From Mansonella perstans (taxonomy: Eukaryota > Nematoda > Chromadorea > Rhabditida > Onchocercidae), in contig JBAMDO010000244.1 of assembly GCA_037074765.1 (NCBI GenBank), forward strand, positions 1 to 64,000: 64,000 nucleotides of DNA, given 5' to 3'. Positions 26,273 to 40,100 of this stretch are shown one piece after another. A model generated the notes under the pieces. The model searched no databases and was not told where the DNA came from. It saw only the letters and a list, made by a program, of their open reading frames with translations. Each line of letters begins with the position of its first letter. Positions within the stretch are counted from its first letter, which is position 1. Made by a program: the position numbers and the translations under genes.

Positions 26273-29200
26273 ATGGTGCTACAATCAATAAAAAGATCAA
26301 GACATGTTCATTCAATTGATGACATTCCAGTGGAAATATTACTGTTGATTTTTAAACGGTACACATATTTTCATTTTGAATAAATATTAAAATTAGATTA
26401 AATAGAAATTTTGCATAAATTACAAATAATTTAACAATTAATTCGTATTTATCGTAGTAAATTTACAACTTTTAGTTCCAATTTATTTGGTTTTTTTTTT
26501 TTTATCAATGATAAAAAATGTAAATTTAGTAATTTAGTTGAATGACAATAATATTCAATTCCCCTATACTATGACAATATGCCAATTTTCTGTTTTCTTT
26601 TTCTTTTTAAAATAATGCGTCATCATTTAAAAGTGCTTTCTGGAAAGTCTTCTCATCTATTCCTGATATATAGATGATGTCATATAATATTTTAAAGAAG
26701 AAGGAAAGAAATTGAATTATTGATCATGCAAGCGAAAATGCCAATGTCCGCAAAAATTTTTATTTTTCCAATAATTGGCATATTTTTTTATTTTTTTTTT
26801 GCTCATTTCTATGTGTTTCGTTTTGTTTACTTTAATGTCTGCTAGTTGAAAGAAATTTGTTTTTTAAAAAAGAAAAAGGCAAAAATAACTGTTGCTAAAA
26901 TTATTCATAAAAATCAAATTTTAAGTATCTTTGATCATAAATTTGATTAAATGATAAGAATAATTTGAAAATTTTTATAACTCTATCAATTTTAATTCAA
27001 TGAAATAGATGAATGTAATTTTTAGATGTGAACCTCTGGCATGTTTTCGAGCTCGTTTAGTTTGTCATCGTTGGCGTGTCGTAATTGATAAAATGGATAA
27101 AGAAAGTCGTGAAGCAATCCTTGGTGAAGGACAAGCTCGTTTGTATATATGCGATCGACGACGGTATGTATCATCAATAATTAATTCTTTTTTTTTTTTA
27201 TAAATTTTATGAATTTTTCCTAATATTTCAATACTGGAATATATTTATCCTAAATATATATATATATATATATATTCAGGATAATTGCTTAATTCATTGT
27301 ATCACTTTTGTAATATCTTATTTGACAATTATTCAATGTGTATTTTGAATGAATAATTCTTTAGAGCTATCCTGGAAAAATTCACCAGTCTTCCGTCATG
27401 TTCAAATTCCGTTACTGAATTAATAGCAACGCGTAAATCCGTTTTTCATGCGGATTGTTATGCACATACTGCACTTAATAATTGGACCTATCGTTTTGAT
27501 ATGACCGAATGGACGCGTAATTTTGATATTATTGAGGTGAATTTTTTTTAAATCTTGCAAGAAAAAAAAAAAAGAATTTTTAATTATTTATACTTGAAAG
27601 GAAAATTTTTATGATTTAAAATTTTTGAAATGATAAATACACAATTTATTGTAAATTTAATCAAAATAATAAGCTAAATATCAAAAAATAGGATATTTGT
27701 TAGCCTATTCAAGATCAAGTATGTGACAACATTAACTTCATGAAGAACTATTTGTCATTGTGCAATAAAAATGTATGTTTGTATGTGTGTATGTGTGTGT
27801 GTGTGTATGTGTATGTGTATTTGTGTGGTGTGTATGTGTATGTGTATTTGTCAGCAACTCATCATCGTAAAGTACTTATCAAAAAAAAAATGAATGAAGA
27901 ATGTTTGGCATTCAAATCGTCCGTTCAATGACAAAACATAGATATCTTTCCGGTATACTTTTTTGGAGGTCATTTTTTTAGTTGATGAATGTAAATGTGT
28001 GTGTGTGTGTGTGTTTTTTTTTTCCAAAATGTCCCAAGAATTGCAAGAAATTTCTTGAAAATTAATGAATTTAATTTATGAGATTATTTTTTTTTTCAAT
28101 GAATTGCAAAGTTGATAGATAGATAAGAAATAAATTGATAACTTTTAGCAAAATAAATTTTTGAGATGGCAATAATAATTTTGAATATTAATAAAATTTG
28201 CTGCTAATCATGCAAGATAACTTATCAGTAATAATAATAAATTAATTACTTAACTATAAGATATTTTTTTTTTCCTTCATCCTTCTAAATATTAACTGTT
28301 CACATATTCTCTATCTATTAATTTCATTTAGCAATAGAAATTATTAAAATATTTTATTAATTTTTATGATATTTGGTTGAAAAAAAAAAAAAAAAAAAAT
28401 CTCCAATACATTTAAATTAATATTTAAAAGGATAACAGAAATTTGTCAGCTTTTTTTTTTCTCATAAATTTACCTTTAGGCTATAGAAAGTATTTAGAAA
28501 AATTAAATCTTCATTTACTTTGCACTTATCCCTGTTTTCTCTTTTGAACAGAAAAAATTCTGTAAGAAAAACCGTCTATGCCATTCTGGTTTACATTCAT
28601 GCAGTAATTATATGATGTCATTCCATAATTATCTTCATGATTTTTTAAACTTCAAAATAAATATTTCTTTGTTAAATGGAAAAAACTTTTTACTTTTCAA
28701 AATCATTCAAAAAAAAAAGAAAACCAATTTAGTAATTTAATTTAAAAAAAAAAAAAAAAAAAGAAACTCAATTTATATCCATTTTTCATTCGATTATTTT
28801 TTCATTTATTTTATTTCATTATCCGGTTTTTCATTTTCAGGTTTGGATTCAAAATTTCGGTGCTTTTTTGGAACGAGATCAAGGATGCCTAGTTATCGAT
28901 AATGCACTAGCACCTCCAGCAATTTGCAATCAATTAACAAATGTTAATTCAGAAAATAAAATTGTTTCTAGTGCTGTGAGTTTTTTTCCAAACAAACATT
29001 TATTTTAATATAATAATAGCTATATTAATTTTAAATGCATTTATAAAACGAACACCTAAAGGTTGAGAGTTAATGAAATAGTTAAATTTTCAAGTCAATA
29101 ATAATATTTTTGAATATTACTTAGATAAAAAAGTATACAATGCAATATCATGACATGGTTTATTTTTTTCTTGTAAAATGTGATTATGATTTCAACTTTG

Positions 29201-31118
29201 ACCTTATATTATAATACGTTGAATTATAGTAATTATCGTGTGTTGTTTTTATTTCAATCTAAATGTTAGTGAATTTTTAGTCTTCACCAACATCTCGTGC
29301 ATCATCACAATCACCATATGCTAATCGAAGTGGTGGAAGTTCTTCTGGTTCATATTCATCTACTGCTAGTATGCCATATAATTTACTTCCATCAAGTCAG
29401 AAGAAATCTCAAATTATACAAAATGTTACATCTACTGCTATATTAAGCGAGGTATTATCAGTTATACAAAATTATTGTTAATTTTTTATTTGTTAATTTT
29501 TTTTATTTTCAAATAATTGAATTAAATCCTTTTTTTTTAGATTCGATTACACCTTTTAAAATATGATTTGATATTTCATTGCTACACATAACAGTTGTAA
29601 ATCGTATCGTATCTCCTCATTCATCTCAATGTCATTTCATCATTAAATGAATCTTAGATTATTTCAGTTTGAAACAATAATTTAGTTTCAGAGTATGAAC
29701 ATTGAATTAACGAAACTTTCTGATGGACGTTTTGAACGACTTGCTGAACAACTGCAACAAATTCATCCTCTTCATCTGATTTTTCATGATCTATCATGGT
29801 ATCAGAAAAGACCAACGCTACTTTTGTTTTGGTTTTTGAAGAAGTAAGTTCTAAAGTGTAATTTAGAAATGGTGAAAATTTTAAAGGATTTATGTCCGTT
29901 GCATTTAAAGTTGAATAATTTTTACGTTGTCATCTTTTACAATTTTTTTTAGGTTACCAAACTTACGTCGTTTAACTCTTCATTCAGTTCGAGGCGATCA
30001 AATGATTGAATTACATAAGGTCTTCTGTGTTGATGGAATTGATGAGTTGAATATTATTCAACCGGTATGAAATCATTTACTTGTTTATTGTATTGAATTG
30101 AAACTTTTGTTTGTTAAATACTTCTTCATTATGATGTAATCGAGATATAATTATAGGCTCATAATGCATGCATTATTGTTAATGAAGGCCTTTTTGATGC
30201 ATTTCTTCAAGTAAACAGTGCAATACGTCGAAGATTCCGTATACGTATTACTGGTAAAACTGGCATTAATGCTTCCGTTCTATGCAATTTCATCCGGGTA
30301 AGTGCATTTTTAGTCGTTGCAGGCTCAAGAAATTTCAATTATTTTAATTACTTTAAACTCTATAAGAGACAGCAAAGGAATAATTATGATGTCTGCGCGT
30401 GAAAATTTATTTAGAAACTGAAATTAAATCAGTCATTTTTTTTTTAGAAATGGCGAAATCATCGAGAAATTATACCATTCCATAGTATTCTCATTGATGA
30501 AGCATGTGTTACTTCATCAGAATTCGTTCATGCAACAAAATGTCCTGGATGTAACGATTGCGGTGGTGAAGTTGGTTTCAGATTTATTAATGGATTTTAT
30601 TTAAGTGATATATTTCAAACTGTTGATACATTTTTTTATTAAAATTATTTCAGGTCCTACGACATAAATCAAACGGTATCACTTGGAACACTAGGCAACT
30701 TATTTTTCGACATCGTAAATACAATGTTTGGATCAATTATAAATCTGAAAGCGGGTATGTCCTAATTTAATTTGATTCTACCCAGTTACGAGAATAGAAT
30801 TAAGAGTATTATTTGATATCAGTTGCTTACCTATTCAATAAATGATAATGAACTATCCATCATGTAGAAGAATTTATTTTTAGATATCTTGTCTTCACCT
30901 ATTACAATCCCAAAGACAATAATCATTTTACGGTAAAACCAGTGGAACCAGAAAATACCGTTGTTTCATTTTACTCCTCAGCACCAATATCTCTGGAAAA
31001 GCCGGAAGAAAGTGATATAGCTGATCGTAATTGGTCATTATTCAAAAAATCAACAAGTGCTGTTGATGAACTAACAGTGTTGCAACGAATCTTTGCTCTA
31101 ATTAGAAGCAGTGCTTAA
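26273..31118 (+). CDS. F-box protein (521 aa, 11 exons)
   Basis: Exons: 26273-26358, 27026-27163, 27365-27536, 28841-28975, 29281-29451, 29692-29843, 29953-30064, 30157-30297, 30448-30570, 30654-30754, 30884-31118; the summed length is a whole number of codons. Residues about 15-55 form an F-box: IDDIPVEILLLIF, then a loop with CFRARLVCHRW. F-box proteins bind Skp1 and bring substrates to SCF ubiquitin ligases. Exon 5 (residues 178-234) is a Ser/Thr-rich, probably disordered insert. Exon 9 holds a CPGCNDCG cysteine cluster at 401-408. The C-terminal half, exons 6-11, may bind substrate; no leucine-rich or WD repeats are obvious. Intron 3 (1.3 kb) contains a (GT)n tract. The F-box call is firm; no specific orthologue is claimed. 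Confidence 0.9.
27772..27851 (+). repeat. GTAT/GT microsatellite in an F-box gene intron
   Basis: An interrupted GTATGT tract in intron 3. A second GT run lies at about 27995-28013 in the same intron. Confidence 0.8.
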
Positions 31119-31447
31119 AGAAAATGGAATTTTTTTCTTCACTGTCCACTCTGTCCACTCATTCATTTCATTTACTATTCTTTCTTCATTTGTGTAAAAA
31201 ATTACGAATGGTATTCCATTTACAATAGTATTATTTGTTATTTCAAAAAATATTTCTGACAAAATGCTCACAGTTTTTTTTTTTTTTTGTTTTGTTTTTT
31301 TAATCCTTACTAACTGTAATTTTGGATGGAAATGCATAGGTAAATTATTTACAATGCAAATAAGGTTTAACATATTATTTTAGGAAACAATTAAAATTAG
31401 TTTCACTGATAAAAAAAGCTTAATATTTTTCGTTTGATTTTCATAAA

Positions 31448-31453
31448 AATAAA
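31448..31453 (+). promoter_or_regulatory. Candidate poly(A) signal of the F-box gene
   Basis: AATAAA about 330 bases after the stop codon and the best hexamer in that stretch. Distance alone does not prove use. Confidence 0.35.
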
Positions 31454-32085
31454 ATTTTGGAATGCAACGGAAGAGAAAAATTAATCGAAATAAGTTTCAA
31501 TTAATCGAATTTACTTTGATAAAATTTCTATTTCCAAAGTAATTTCATAGGGAGTTAATAGAAATTCAATTAATGACAAAATTAAAAAATGCAATTGCTG
31601 TCCATTTCCAATTTTCCTTTTATGGTCATTTTTATGAACAGAAGCATTTACAATGTTTTATTTATTTTTTTTTTATTTTGTTTTTTACCATTGACTGAAA
31701 TAATTTGATGATTTAATTCAATTCAAATTTTCTTTCTTAGCAGATTTCTTTCTTTTCTCTTCCGTATTATTTTTTCAATTTTCTTTTTTTCTTTGCATTT
31801 TTTTTGATTTCATTTTTTTTCGATTTTTTCTTTTTTTTTGATTTTTTTTTTTTGGTTTTTTCTTTTTTTTCAATTTTTTCTTTTTTTTGTTTGAAAAGAA
31901 TCATTTTTTTCTTTTATCAGATACCAAATATCAATGTTTTTTTTTCATTATTTATCTAAACACGTGTTGTATATATTTTCTATTGATTGTATTTATTACA
32001 TATTTTAACATTTATTTTGAGTATATGTACATATTGTGTATGTGTGTGTGTGTGTGTGTGTGTCTGTGGGTTTTTTTTACAAGAA

Positions 32086-32207
32086 GTTAGTCATAGCAGT
32101 ATGTTTAAGCATTACTGATATGAGTTTATTCAAGAGGCTGGTCATATGAAGTTAATCACAGAAAGCTGATCATATCAGGATATTTAAACACTGATATGAG
32201 TTTATTG
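32086..32207 (+). repeat. Imperfect tandem duplication (about 76-bp period)
   Basis: AGTTAGTCATAGCAGTATG...ACTGATATGAGTTTATT at about 32086 recurs as AGCTGATCATATCAGGATA...ACTGATATGAGTTTATT at about 32162. The shared ACTGATATGAGTTTATT block is exact. No coding sense is evident. Confidence 0.7.
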
Positions 32208-32516
32208 AGTAATTAATGTTATTATTTATAAATTAAAAGTATTTTTTTCAACTCCAAAATTTTTTATTTCAAATTTAAAATTTTTAAACCGTAAATTTCA
32301 TTTCGAACAGTTAGCTTTTTTTTTTGTTTGCATTTTGTATTAAACTGTTGTACAGAAAAACATATTACAGTCTTCCGGTTTCTTTTTTTCCTGCTACTAA
32401 TTAATATAAATAATTCTTTTCATCTATCCTACTAAATGCTCAATTATCTAAACTTATCTGTCTCATAAATATGTATATAAATATATCTTCATGTATTTTC
32501 ATTCTTTATAAAGGTA

Positions 32517-32547
<31 letters not shown>

Positions 32548-33885
32548 GAAATATTGTGCAAGATTTGAAATTACGGATACAATTAGCATATTTTATTGCA
32601 AATTTTCGGAATTAATTAGTTTAAAAAAATTTTTGGCCGGAATAATTTTTGTTTGCACAGCAAACAATTTATAATACAATTAATATATATCATGTGTGCA
32701 ACATTTTACTGACTTGCAGCATAGATAAATTGTTATTAATTCAAAATTATTAAAAATTAGTGAATTATTGGCTCCTAAATTATTGGCCAAATAATTTATA
32801 AATTAAAGTATTCATGAAATGTATTATGGAAGTTACATGCATGCACATTCCATTCTACATGACAAATCAAATTCGTATTTTTTTTCTTTGCAATCCAGAA
32901 ATATTCAAAGAATATTGAAATCTTCAGCTATCCGTTTGCTCTCTCTTGTTATTTGCAATCAGTGACATATATATGACACAAAATGGGAATTATTGTTCTG
33001 GTACATTTTGCAGTGATGATTTTTATTCATCTTAATTTAAAAAATCGTGATAACAGAGATGATGATAATGTATCATTAAAATGATAATAATTGTAATCAG
33101 TACATTTATACTTGTCTAATTAATTTGTTCCAATATAATTATGTCACATGAAAACATCATTATTTTTCAAATATTGTCATGAAAAAGATTTCTTATTATT
33201 ACATGGAAATGAAATTTTCACACACGATAATTAATAACTAACGAATTTGTACGATCGAAACCTAAACAGGATTGCAATGCAATAAATGCTATCAGACTGT
33301 AATCATTAAAAACAGTAGAAAAAAATTACCACTGGTAGCTTTTATTCGTTTAATTCGAACAAAATGAATCAATGAGATATGAAATGTGCAAAATGATTCA
33401 AGCCTTTAGTAGTTGGCTTACTTGTGCATAAGTAAATTTCTTTTTCAAACTATTTGAACTGTAGGAAAAATTCCTCAAAGGTCAAATGTAAGTTCATTAA
33501 AATGGACAAGAAATTTTAAACATCAAAAACGCTATTGATTTATATGGAAAAAATGTTCTTGATGTCAGATAATTTTATATTATATTAATTACATAATATT
33601 TAATTGCATGCGTTATTTTGCTGTATTATATTCGAAGCTTTTTTTGCTTAAAACTTTTTTCCATTACTGTCCTTCTATTTTGATGCTTCATTTATATTCA
33701 ATTTATTCAATTTAGTTTGTTAATAAAGGCGTCATCTTTTTTTCCCTATTTTATTATTTCAATATTTCAGTATTTGTATTCCTGCCGAAATATAATATTC
33801 GATTATTTCAATGTTTATTCTATTTAATGAACTCTTCACCTTTTGCATTATACTAAATGCGCGGTAATAACTCTGATCTGTTCTA

Positions 33886-34194
33886 TTAATTGGCAATAGT
33901 TTCGCTCTGTGTTCTGTCTGAGTATTTCTTTCTTTTTTTCATAAAATAAAAATTAAAAATAACAGTAGTTTGTTCACATTTAATGCATCCCAACATTTCT
34001 GTTCCTTTTCCCGTTAAGAAGGAATTTCGGGAAAAGTTCATTAAATACTCCAAAATTGCTATTATTGTTAACATAAATCCAGAAATGATATTCCGTGATG
34101 CTTGATTTGTAGAAAGGAATGGCATCACGACATATGAACATACAATTATCCAAGACTTACAACTGAATTTCTTACAGTAATTAGCTTTGTTCAT
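33886..34194 (-). CDS. Possible small membrane protein (102 aa), unidentified
   Basis: A single open frame begins MNKANYCKKFSCKSW and contains two hydrophobic segments, around residues 15-28 (SWIIVCSYVVMPFL) and 35-52 (NIISGFMLTIIAILEYLM), then a basic, polar tail ending in ETIAN. Its codon use is less homopolymer-driven than most intergenic frames. It is 230 bp upstream of the TTBK-like gene and points the other way. A strong donor-like GTATGT lies inside it, so it may be an exon rather than an intronless gene. No family is recognised. Confidence 0.28.
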   Translation of the reverse strand: MNKANYCKKFSCKSWIIVCSYVVMPFLSTNQASRNIISGFMLTIIAILEYLMNFSRNSFLTGKGTEMLGCIKCEQTTVIFNFYFMKKRKKYSDRTQSETIAN

Positions 34195-34421
34195 TTCAAA
34201 AAACTTTTAGCAAAAATTTTAGTCGAAAAAAAACTCTGAAATGACTTGAATAATTTATTTGTGAGAATCTGTTTTTTTAACTATTAAATGAAAAATTTTA
34301 AATTAAAATATTATGCAAATTTTGGTGTAAAAGAAGAGATGATAAAAGCAGCTAGAAATACCAAAAGGAATCTTTTTAAAGTTACATAAGGCCCCAGTAG
34401 TTGGTAACTTCGAGATTGGAA

Positions 34422-36047
34422 ATGGCACAGCAACTAGTACAGCTTAATCCCGGTGATCAAGTTGATCGTTGGCACATCGATAAGAAACTTGGTGAAGGCG
34501 GCTTTGGAGCTGTTTATTTGGTACGGATCCAAGCATTAACAGATTAGTCCTTCAAAAAAAGAAAAAATCCAACTTCCAAAAAATAATATTTTAATGAATA
34601 AGTAGTTGAAAAAAAAAAAGCTTTTCCGCCACATTTTAAAATCAATTCAAAAAAAAAAACTTTTCTGCTGCAGGTATCAGATCCAACCGGAAAATATGCA
34701 TTAAAAGTTGAAGGTGTCAACGAACAGATTCAGGCATTTTTTTCAAGTTTTTTATTGTTCATTGTTAAATACTATTTTTTCAATTTTAATCGAAATTTCA
34801 ATTTAGCCAGTGATTATTTTTTAGGTACTCAAAATGGAGGTATATGTACTTACTGAATTAAATAAACGTAATAACCGACATTTTTGCAAAATTGAAGATA
34901 AAGGACGTTTTGGATCGTTTAATTATGTCGTCATGACTTTAGTGGGCAAAAGTTTGCAGGTGATGCCTTATGAATCAAAAAAAGAGTGGTAAAAATGAGA
35001 GGTCTGAAAAAAATGAAATTAAATTAATTTCATATGTCTAAAGTTCAGGAGGTTTGTGGATTGAAAAAGTAAATTTTAAGAAACAAGAAGTTTTAAAAGT
35101 TTAGGATCTTCGTAAAGCAGGTGTAGGTCAACATCTTTCAATGGGTACGGCACTTGGTGCAGGAATTCAAGCACTTGAGGCACTGGAAGACCTTCATGCA
35201 ATTGGTTATCTTCACAGGTTGAACACGAAGCATTTCCTTATACCATCGCAATATAAATCTTCCTGATAAATTCACTGACTTCTGGAAGAAATTCTCACAT
35301 CGGAGTTATTATTGTATAATTGCAACATATTTCAAGAGATGTGAAACCTGGAAACTATACAATTGGTCGTCCAGAACTGAATGAATTACGCAAAATTTAT
35401 GTGCTGGATTTCGGAATGTGCCGAAAATTCACGAATGCTCAGGTAATCAATCAATAAATACTTCTAAGAATGATGACTTCACATGATAAAATATAAAACA
35501 TACTTTAAAAGGATCAAATTTATGACATTTTCAAGAACGTTATCCGTAAGCCAAGAGCAGCAGCAGGCTTCCGTGGTACCGTACGTTATGCGCCTATATC
35601 ATGCCATCTTCAACGTGAACTATGCCGTAAGGATGATGTTGAAACATGGATTTATATGCAAGTCGAACTTACCACCGGAAATTTACCATGGAAAAACATT
35701 GCTGACATGAATCAAGTTTATTTCAAATTTATTTTTAATTGTTCTTATAATTTAATTCTTTTAAGCAACGGAAAATAACATTTCTTATGATACAGTACTT
35801 ATAAGTGAAGAAAGTATTTCAGGTTGGCGAATATAAGAAACGCTGCCGCTTTGAGCCAGCAATAAATGAATTATTAGGTGGTTGTGCTCCGGAATTACGA
35901 CAAATTTTGCAAATTGTTGATGGACTAAAATATTACGATACACCACCATACCAGCAAATTTATAATCTGATGCGTCAATCCTTTCAAACTATGGGATGCC
36001 AGGAATTTCCATATGATTGGGAGAAACCAGGTGGCGGCGTCTTCTGA
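34422..36047 (+). CDS. TTBK-like (CK1 superfamily) protein kinase, 305 aa, 7 exons
   Basis: Exons: 34422-34520, 34674-34733, 34825-34959, 35105-35217, 35337-35442, 35536-35715, 35823-36047. The protein is almost only a kinase domain: glycine loop GEGGFG (24-29), ATP lysine K44 (YALKVEG), helix-C glutamate E58 (VLKMEV), catalytic HRD (135-137) with KPGN, metal-binding DFG (160-162; LDFGMCR) and the TTBK/CK1 signature RGTVRYAP (184-191). VNEQIQ, HRDVKPGN and LDFGMCRKF are typical of the large nematode TTBK-like family, often linked to sperm or germ line. All catalytic residues are present, so it is predicted active. Intron 2 must use a GC donor (CAG|GCATTT) to keep the conserved frame. Its neighbour at 37-40 kb is a convergent, divergent relative. 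Confidence 0.9.
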
Positions 36048-36239
36048 ATAAATCCTGTCAATTGCTGTGATCATGATATATTATAAAAATATAGGTGTAA
36101 AAGGATTCTACGCAGTCATCAAAATTCTCAATGGAAAAATATTTCATTGAACTACTTACAAATAATGAACTTGAATAATTATGGCTATGTCCACTTATAA
36201 AAGCGACAAAAAGTTTGTAAAAATGCCGTGTGAAATTAT

Positions 36240-36245
36240 AATAAA
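36240..36245 (+). promoter_or_regulatory. Candidate poly(A) signal of the TTBK-like gene
   Basis: AATAAA 193 bases after the stop codon, a plausible 3'UTR length for a nematode gene. Confidence 0.5.
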
Positions 36246-36263
36246 AAATTAAGAAATTGAACA

Positions 36264-36322
36264 GCAGGATATCATCTAATAAGGATGTCTCTAACAGAAT
36301 GTCATCTAACAGGATGTTATTT
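36264..36322 (+). repeat. Degenerate 17-18-bp tandem repeat
   Basis: About three to four copies of (C/A)AGGAT(A/G)TCATCTAAT/C with drift, just downstream of the kinase's probable poly(A) site. Confidence 0.65.
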
Positions 36323-37165
36323 AATTTTTTTTTGCCTCTTGGTATTTCCTGCTATAGTAAGCTAAGTTTGTTGCCAAGTTTATTTTAACATCTTGAAAGT
36401 ATTTTTTTTTTAAAAGATTTTGACTTCATTTATTGGAGACGTTTGATGACGTTGACGGTATTTATAGAAATTATGACGGTTTAAAACATGAAGAGAATAA
36501 TATCTCACTTTCACTCACTGCAATTCGAAATCAATTTAAATACACTTTAATTTATTCATGGTGTATCATCATGAAGAGCTCTATAATAAGTTCGAGTCAA
36601 ATGTACTAAATCATAATAAGTAATTTGAATCTATGTTTGATTTAAATCTTGTACAAAATAACTTGTTCTATTGATATTTTTACACAACTTTAACATTTTT
36701 TCAATTTTTTTCAATAAGTTTCGAAACAAGATAAAGAAAATTTTTGATACTCTTAAAATTTTCATAATCACAATATACAGTTTTACATTGTAAAAGTATA
36801 TTAAATTAACAGATCAAAAATGGTATATCAAATAAAATATCAAAATCCGGTTTCGTTGCTTTCAAAGTCTGCTAGCGTGAATAGATCCTCACTGGCCATT
36901 TCTCCGGTTCCTGTAGATTCCATTGCATCTTTTGAGTCTTTTGATTCGCTAATTCTACAATCAAACGTTAATATCGCTAGGCATTTTCAATCAATTTTCA
37001 AGGTAACAATTGCATTTAATGGCAACTTAATTAAAAGCAATTAACAATTTAAGGAAGTAATTTAATGAACAAATTTGTTAAAATATCTTTCTTAATGATG
37101 ATACTTATTCAGCTTCAAATACTTTAAATTACCTCATAGTTAATTAATTACTTGAAACTGACCAA

Positions 37166-40100
37166 TTATTCTAAGGTCAAACTTTGAAATATGTTTTTGC
37201 CTTTTTTTGAGTACTTTTTAAAATGGCATAAGAAACTATACATATCAGCTGATGCTGGCTTATGAGAACGTTTTCGTGATAATGACCGGCCTACATTTGT
37301 TAAACCTTTCTTGATTGAATTTGGAGCAGAACTAGGCTCTTCCCAATCATATGGATCACTGAATCTGACAAGATGATGACCATGCTTTAGGCATGTTACA
37401 GTATACAATGCTTTTTAGATTTAAACAAAATTGATCATATTTAAGTTATAAAAATAATGTTAGTGCGTTTCTTTTGATTTTTTCGATCTTTTTTTTTTGA
37501 TCTTTTTACATGAATTAATTTAAAACTTACATCTTTCAATACTATTTCAAATTTAGTATAACCAAAAATTTCCAGATGATTTTAATTTCAAGCTTTAAGC
37601 TTTAAAGCTTTAATTTTTTCAAAATCTTAAGCGCTCTATTTCAATCAAAAAATCAAGTAATATCCTGAAAATTAACTGTTCTAATGTTTCGAAATTCGAC
37701 AATTACAGATTATTTCAAAATTCGACAAATATAGGTTAATTTTGAAGAACTCACTTGTAATCACACCTTTGCATCACACTGCGCAATCTTTTATAAATGT
37801 AAGGGTAATTGGGACGTTTAAAATAATCCAATGTTCGAAGATGTTTTGTAATCTTAATGAAAAGTATTCTAACTGTAAAATTAGCTTTTTAAAATTTATA
37901 ACTTTTGAGGAAACAATTATTTGTTAAAATTTAAACAAAATAGGTACTAAAATTTGTAGGAAAAAAGGAAATCGTTTTTTAAAAGCAAAGAGAAAATACA
38001 AAAGTTACAATTTCACTGTAATTTAACGCAGGAATTAATTTATCACTACAATTGAATATCTAACACTTTAATTGAATTTTAAGAATTATTTAAAGATTTG
38101 CGTGAAAAAACAAAGCCAACATCAAGAAGTTCTTCAGGACTATTGTGGCATAATGTCAGATCGGGTGTCTGGAATTTTACCTTACCAATTTCGTCGTTAT
38201 CACTAAAATTTTTCATTGCCCATATTATTCATTGCAAATTATTAGCTAAAAACATTAAGCTCAAAATTTGAAAAACAATACTTGTATATCAGTATGAAAC
38301 GAAACTCAAAGAGTACCGGATATGAGCCCAAGGCAATTTGCCTCTCATTTCCACTAAAACATACACCATTGACCATAAATCGTCCGGTCGACCTTGTTCG
38401 TTACGTTTGTGGGTATTAGCTGAGCAATATCTTATTGTGCCTCTGTAATTTCGGTTTCTTAATTTAAAATTATAAAAAAATGACGGTAGTACAAAATGAA
38501 AAAGCAAGCAAGATTCTAATAAAGAAAGCAATGTAAATAACATACCTATTTATTTTGAATATCTACACAATTTCTACAAAATATAACTTTTTAATAAAGT
38601 AAAAATTCTGGATTTCTTATGAACTTTTTTACTTAATCTCTGAAGTGAAATAGAAACGGAATATATTAAGGCTCATTTTAATCTTATGTCATGGCTTGTT
38701 TGTTACATAAGTTGAAAGTTAAATTGAAGACAAAAGTATTTTGAATCAAAAAAAAAAATTGCAATTGGATTCGGAACTGGAACCAACCGGAATAAAGTTT
38801 TTGTTCTAGGCATTCGTAATTTAACATTACCATTATCACGCAATATATATTCTCGTGATAAACCAAAATCAAGAATATGAATGACATGAATAGCTTGACC
38901 ACGTCGACCAATAGCAAGATTGGATGGTTTCACATCACGATGTATGTAGCCTACCTTTAATATCTTCTAGTTCTAACCCACTGTTTTAGAAATGATCGAA
39001 TACTACGATAGGACTTATCATTAAAAAATGATGAAATTTTCATCATTTTTTTAATCTTCAATTTATGAAGGAAAAAAAATTATTTTCTGTACAACGAACT
39101 TCATGTAATTGTTTTAGACCGTGTAAAACATTAATTCCGACCCGAACTTGTGCTGAAATGGTACAAATAGGATATTGCTTAAATATTTCATCGAGTGAGG
39201 GTCCTAGAAGTGTCATTACCATGTAGGAATATCTGTAAAAATCAATTAATATAATTAACGATGTATCATCATGGAATCATGTCTTTCAAAACTCATCAAA
39301 ACAAATCACCGATATCTTTTGTACCAATATGAAAATATCGATAGAAGAAGTAGAAGAAACAAACAAACAAATTCTAACGTTTCTTTTTTGGCACATTGGA
39401 ATAATTCTATTACATATTTACGACCTTCTAAACGCCTCAGGATCTTAAAGTATTCAGGAAGATTGAGAATTGAAAGCGATAATAGGAAAATTATAGAAAC
39501 AGAGAAACAGTTGAGTAATTTTAAAAATATCTCAGTCATTTTAATTCGACGGCCATATGATAAATTTTCCGTTCATTCATTTTCTTTAAATTTTATTCTT
39601 AATTCCAATTTAAAAATTTTTTTGAATTTAATTCATTCAATTAATATAATTAACGACTTTTCTTCTGTTCACAATTTAATTTTTTTTTTGAACAATTTTA
39701 ATCCTGTTAGATTACAATCTGATCTTGGTACTAATTAATAATCAAAAATTAACTCCAAAATCAAATTTTAGATTGTTTAAAAAAAAATTAGTATTAGAGT
39801 GATTAACAAATACCTGTACTTCCAATTTTAAAATACTGCCACCTGGAATATAATTTGATTCAACTTTCAGTGCTGCCTAAAATATTTTTGAATTCGTTTT
39901 CAATTTTTTTTTGTCAACATACAAAATATAAGTGAGTGTTGAAAAAAATTGTCAGAATTACTAACTTTAGCAAACGTTTGGATATCTTCTACTTTGTAAA
40001 CTGCACCACAACCACCTTCGCCCAACTTACCGATAATCCTCCAACGCTTACCAACAATCAAACCATTTTTCAGTTGTTGAGGCTCTTGAGTACTTTCTAA

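Larger units (their letters stand above)
31119..34421. other. Intergenic between F-box and TTBK-like genes
   Basis: A likely poly(A) signal (AATAAA) for the F-box gene lies at 31448-31453. The interval then holds poly(T) runs, a GT tract at 32036-32062, an imperfect duplication at 32086-32207 and a minus-strand ORF at 33886-34194 (both listed). Confidence 0.65.
36048..37165. other. Intergenic between convergent TTBK-like genes
   Basis: Holds the 3' end of the upstream kinase, a short 17-18-bp repeat (listed) and a + strand frame at 36820-37044, Ser-rich and beginning MVYQIKYQNPVSLLSKS. That frame is followed by a CAAG|GTAACA donor-like site, but no partner exon was found and it is not called. 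Confidence 0.6.

Noticed and set aside
39271..39738. Plus-strand frame of 155 codons
   Set aside because: It overlaps two minus-strand exons and introns of the second TTBK-like kinase. It has no family motif, while the minus strand has conserved kinase motifs.
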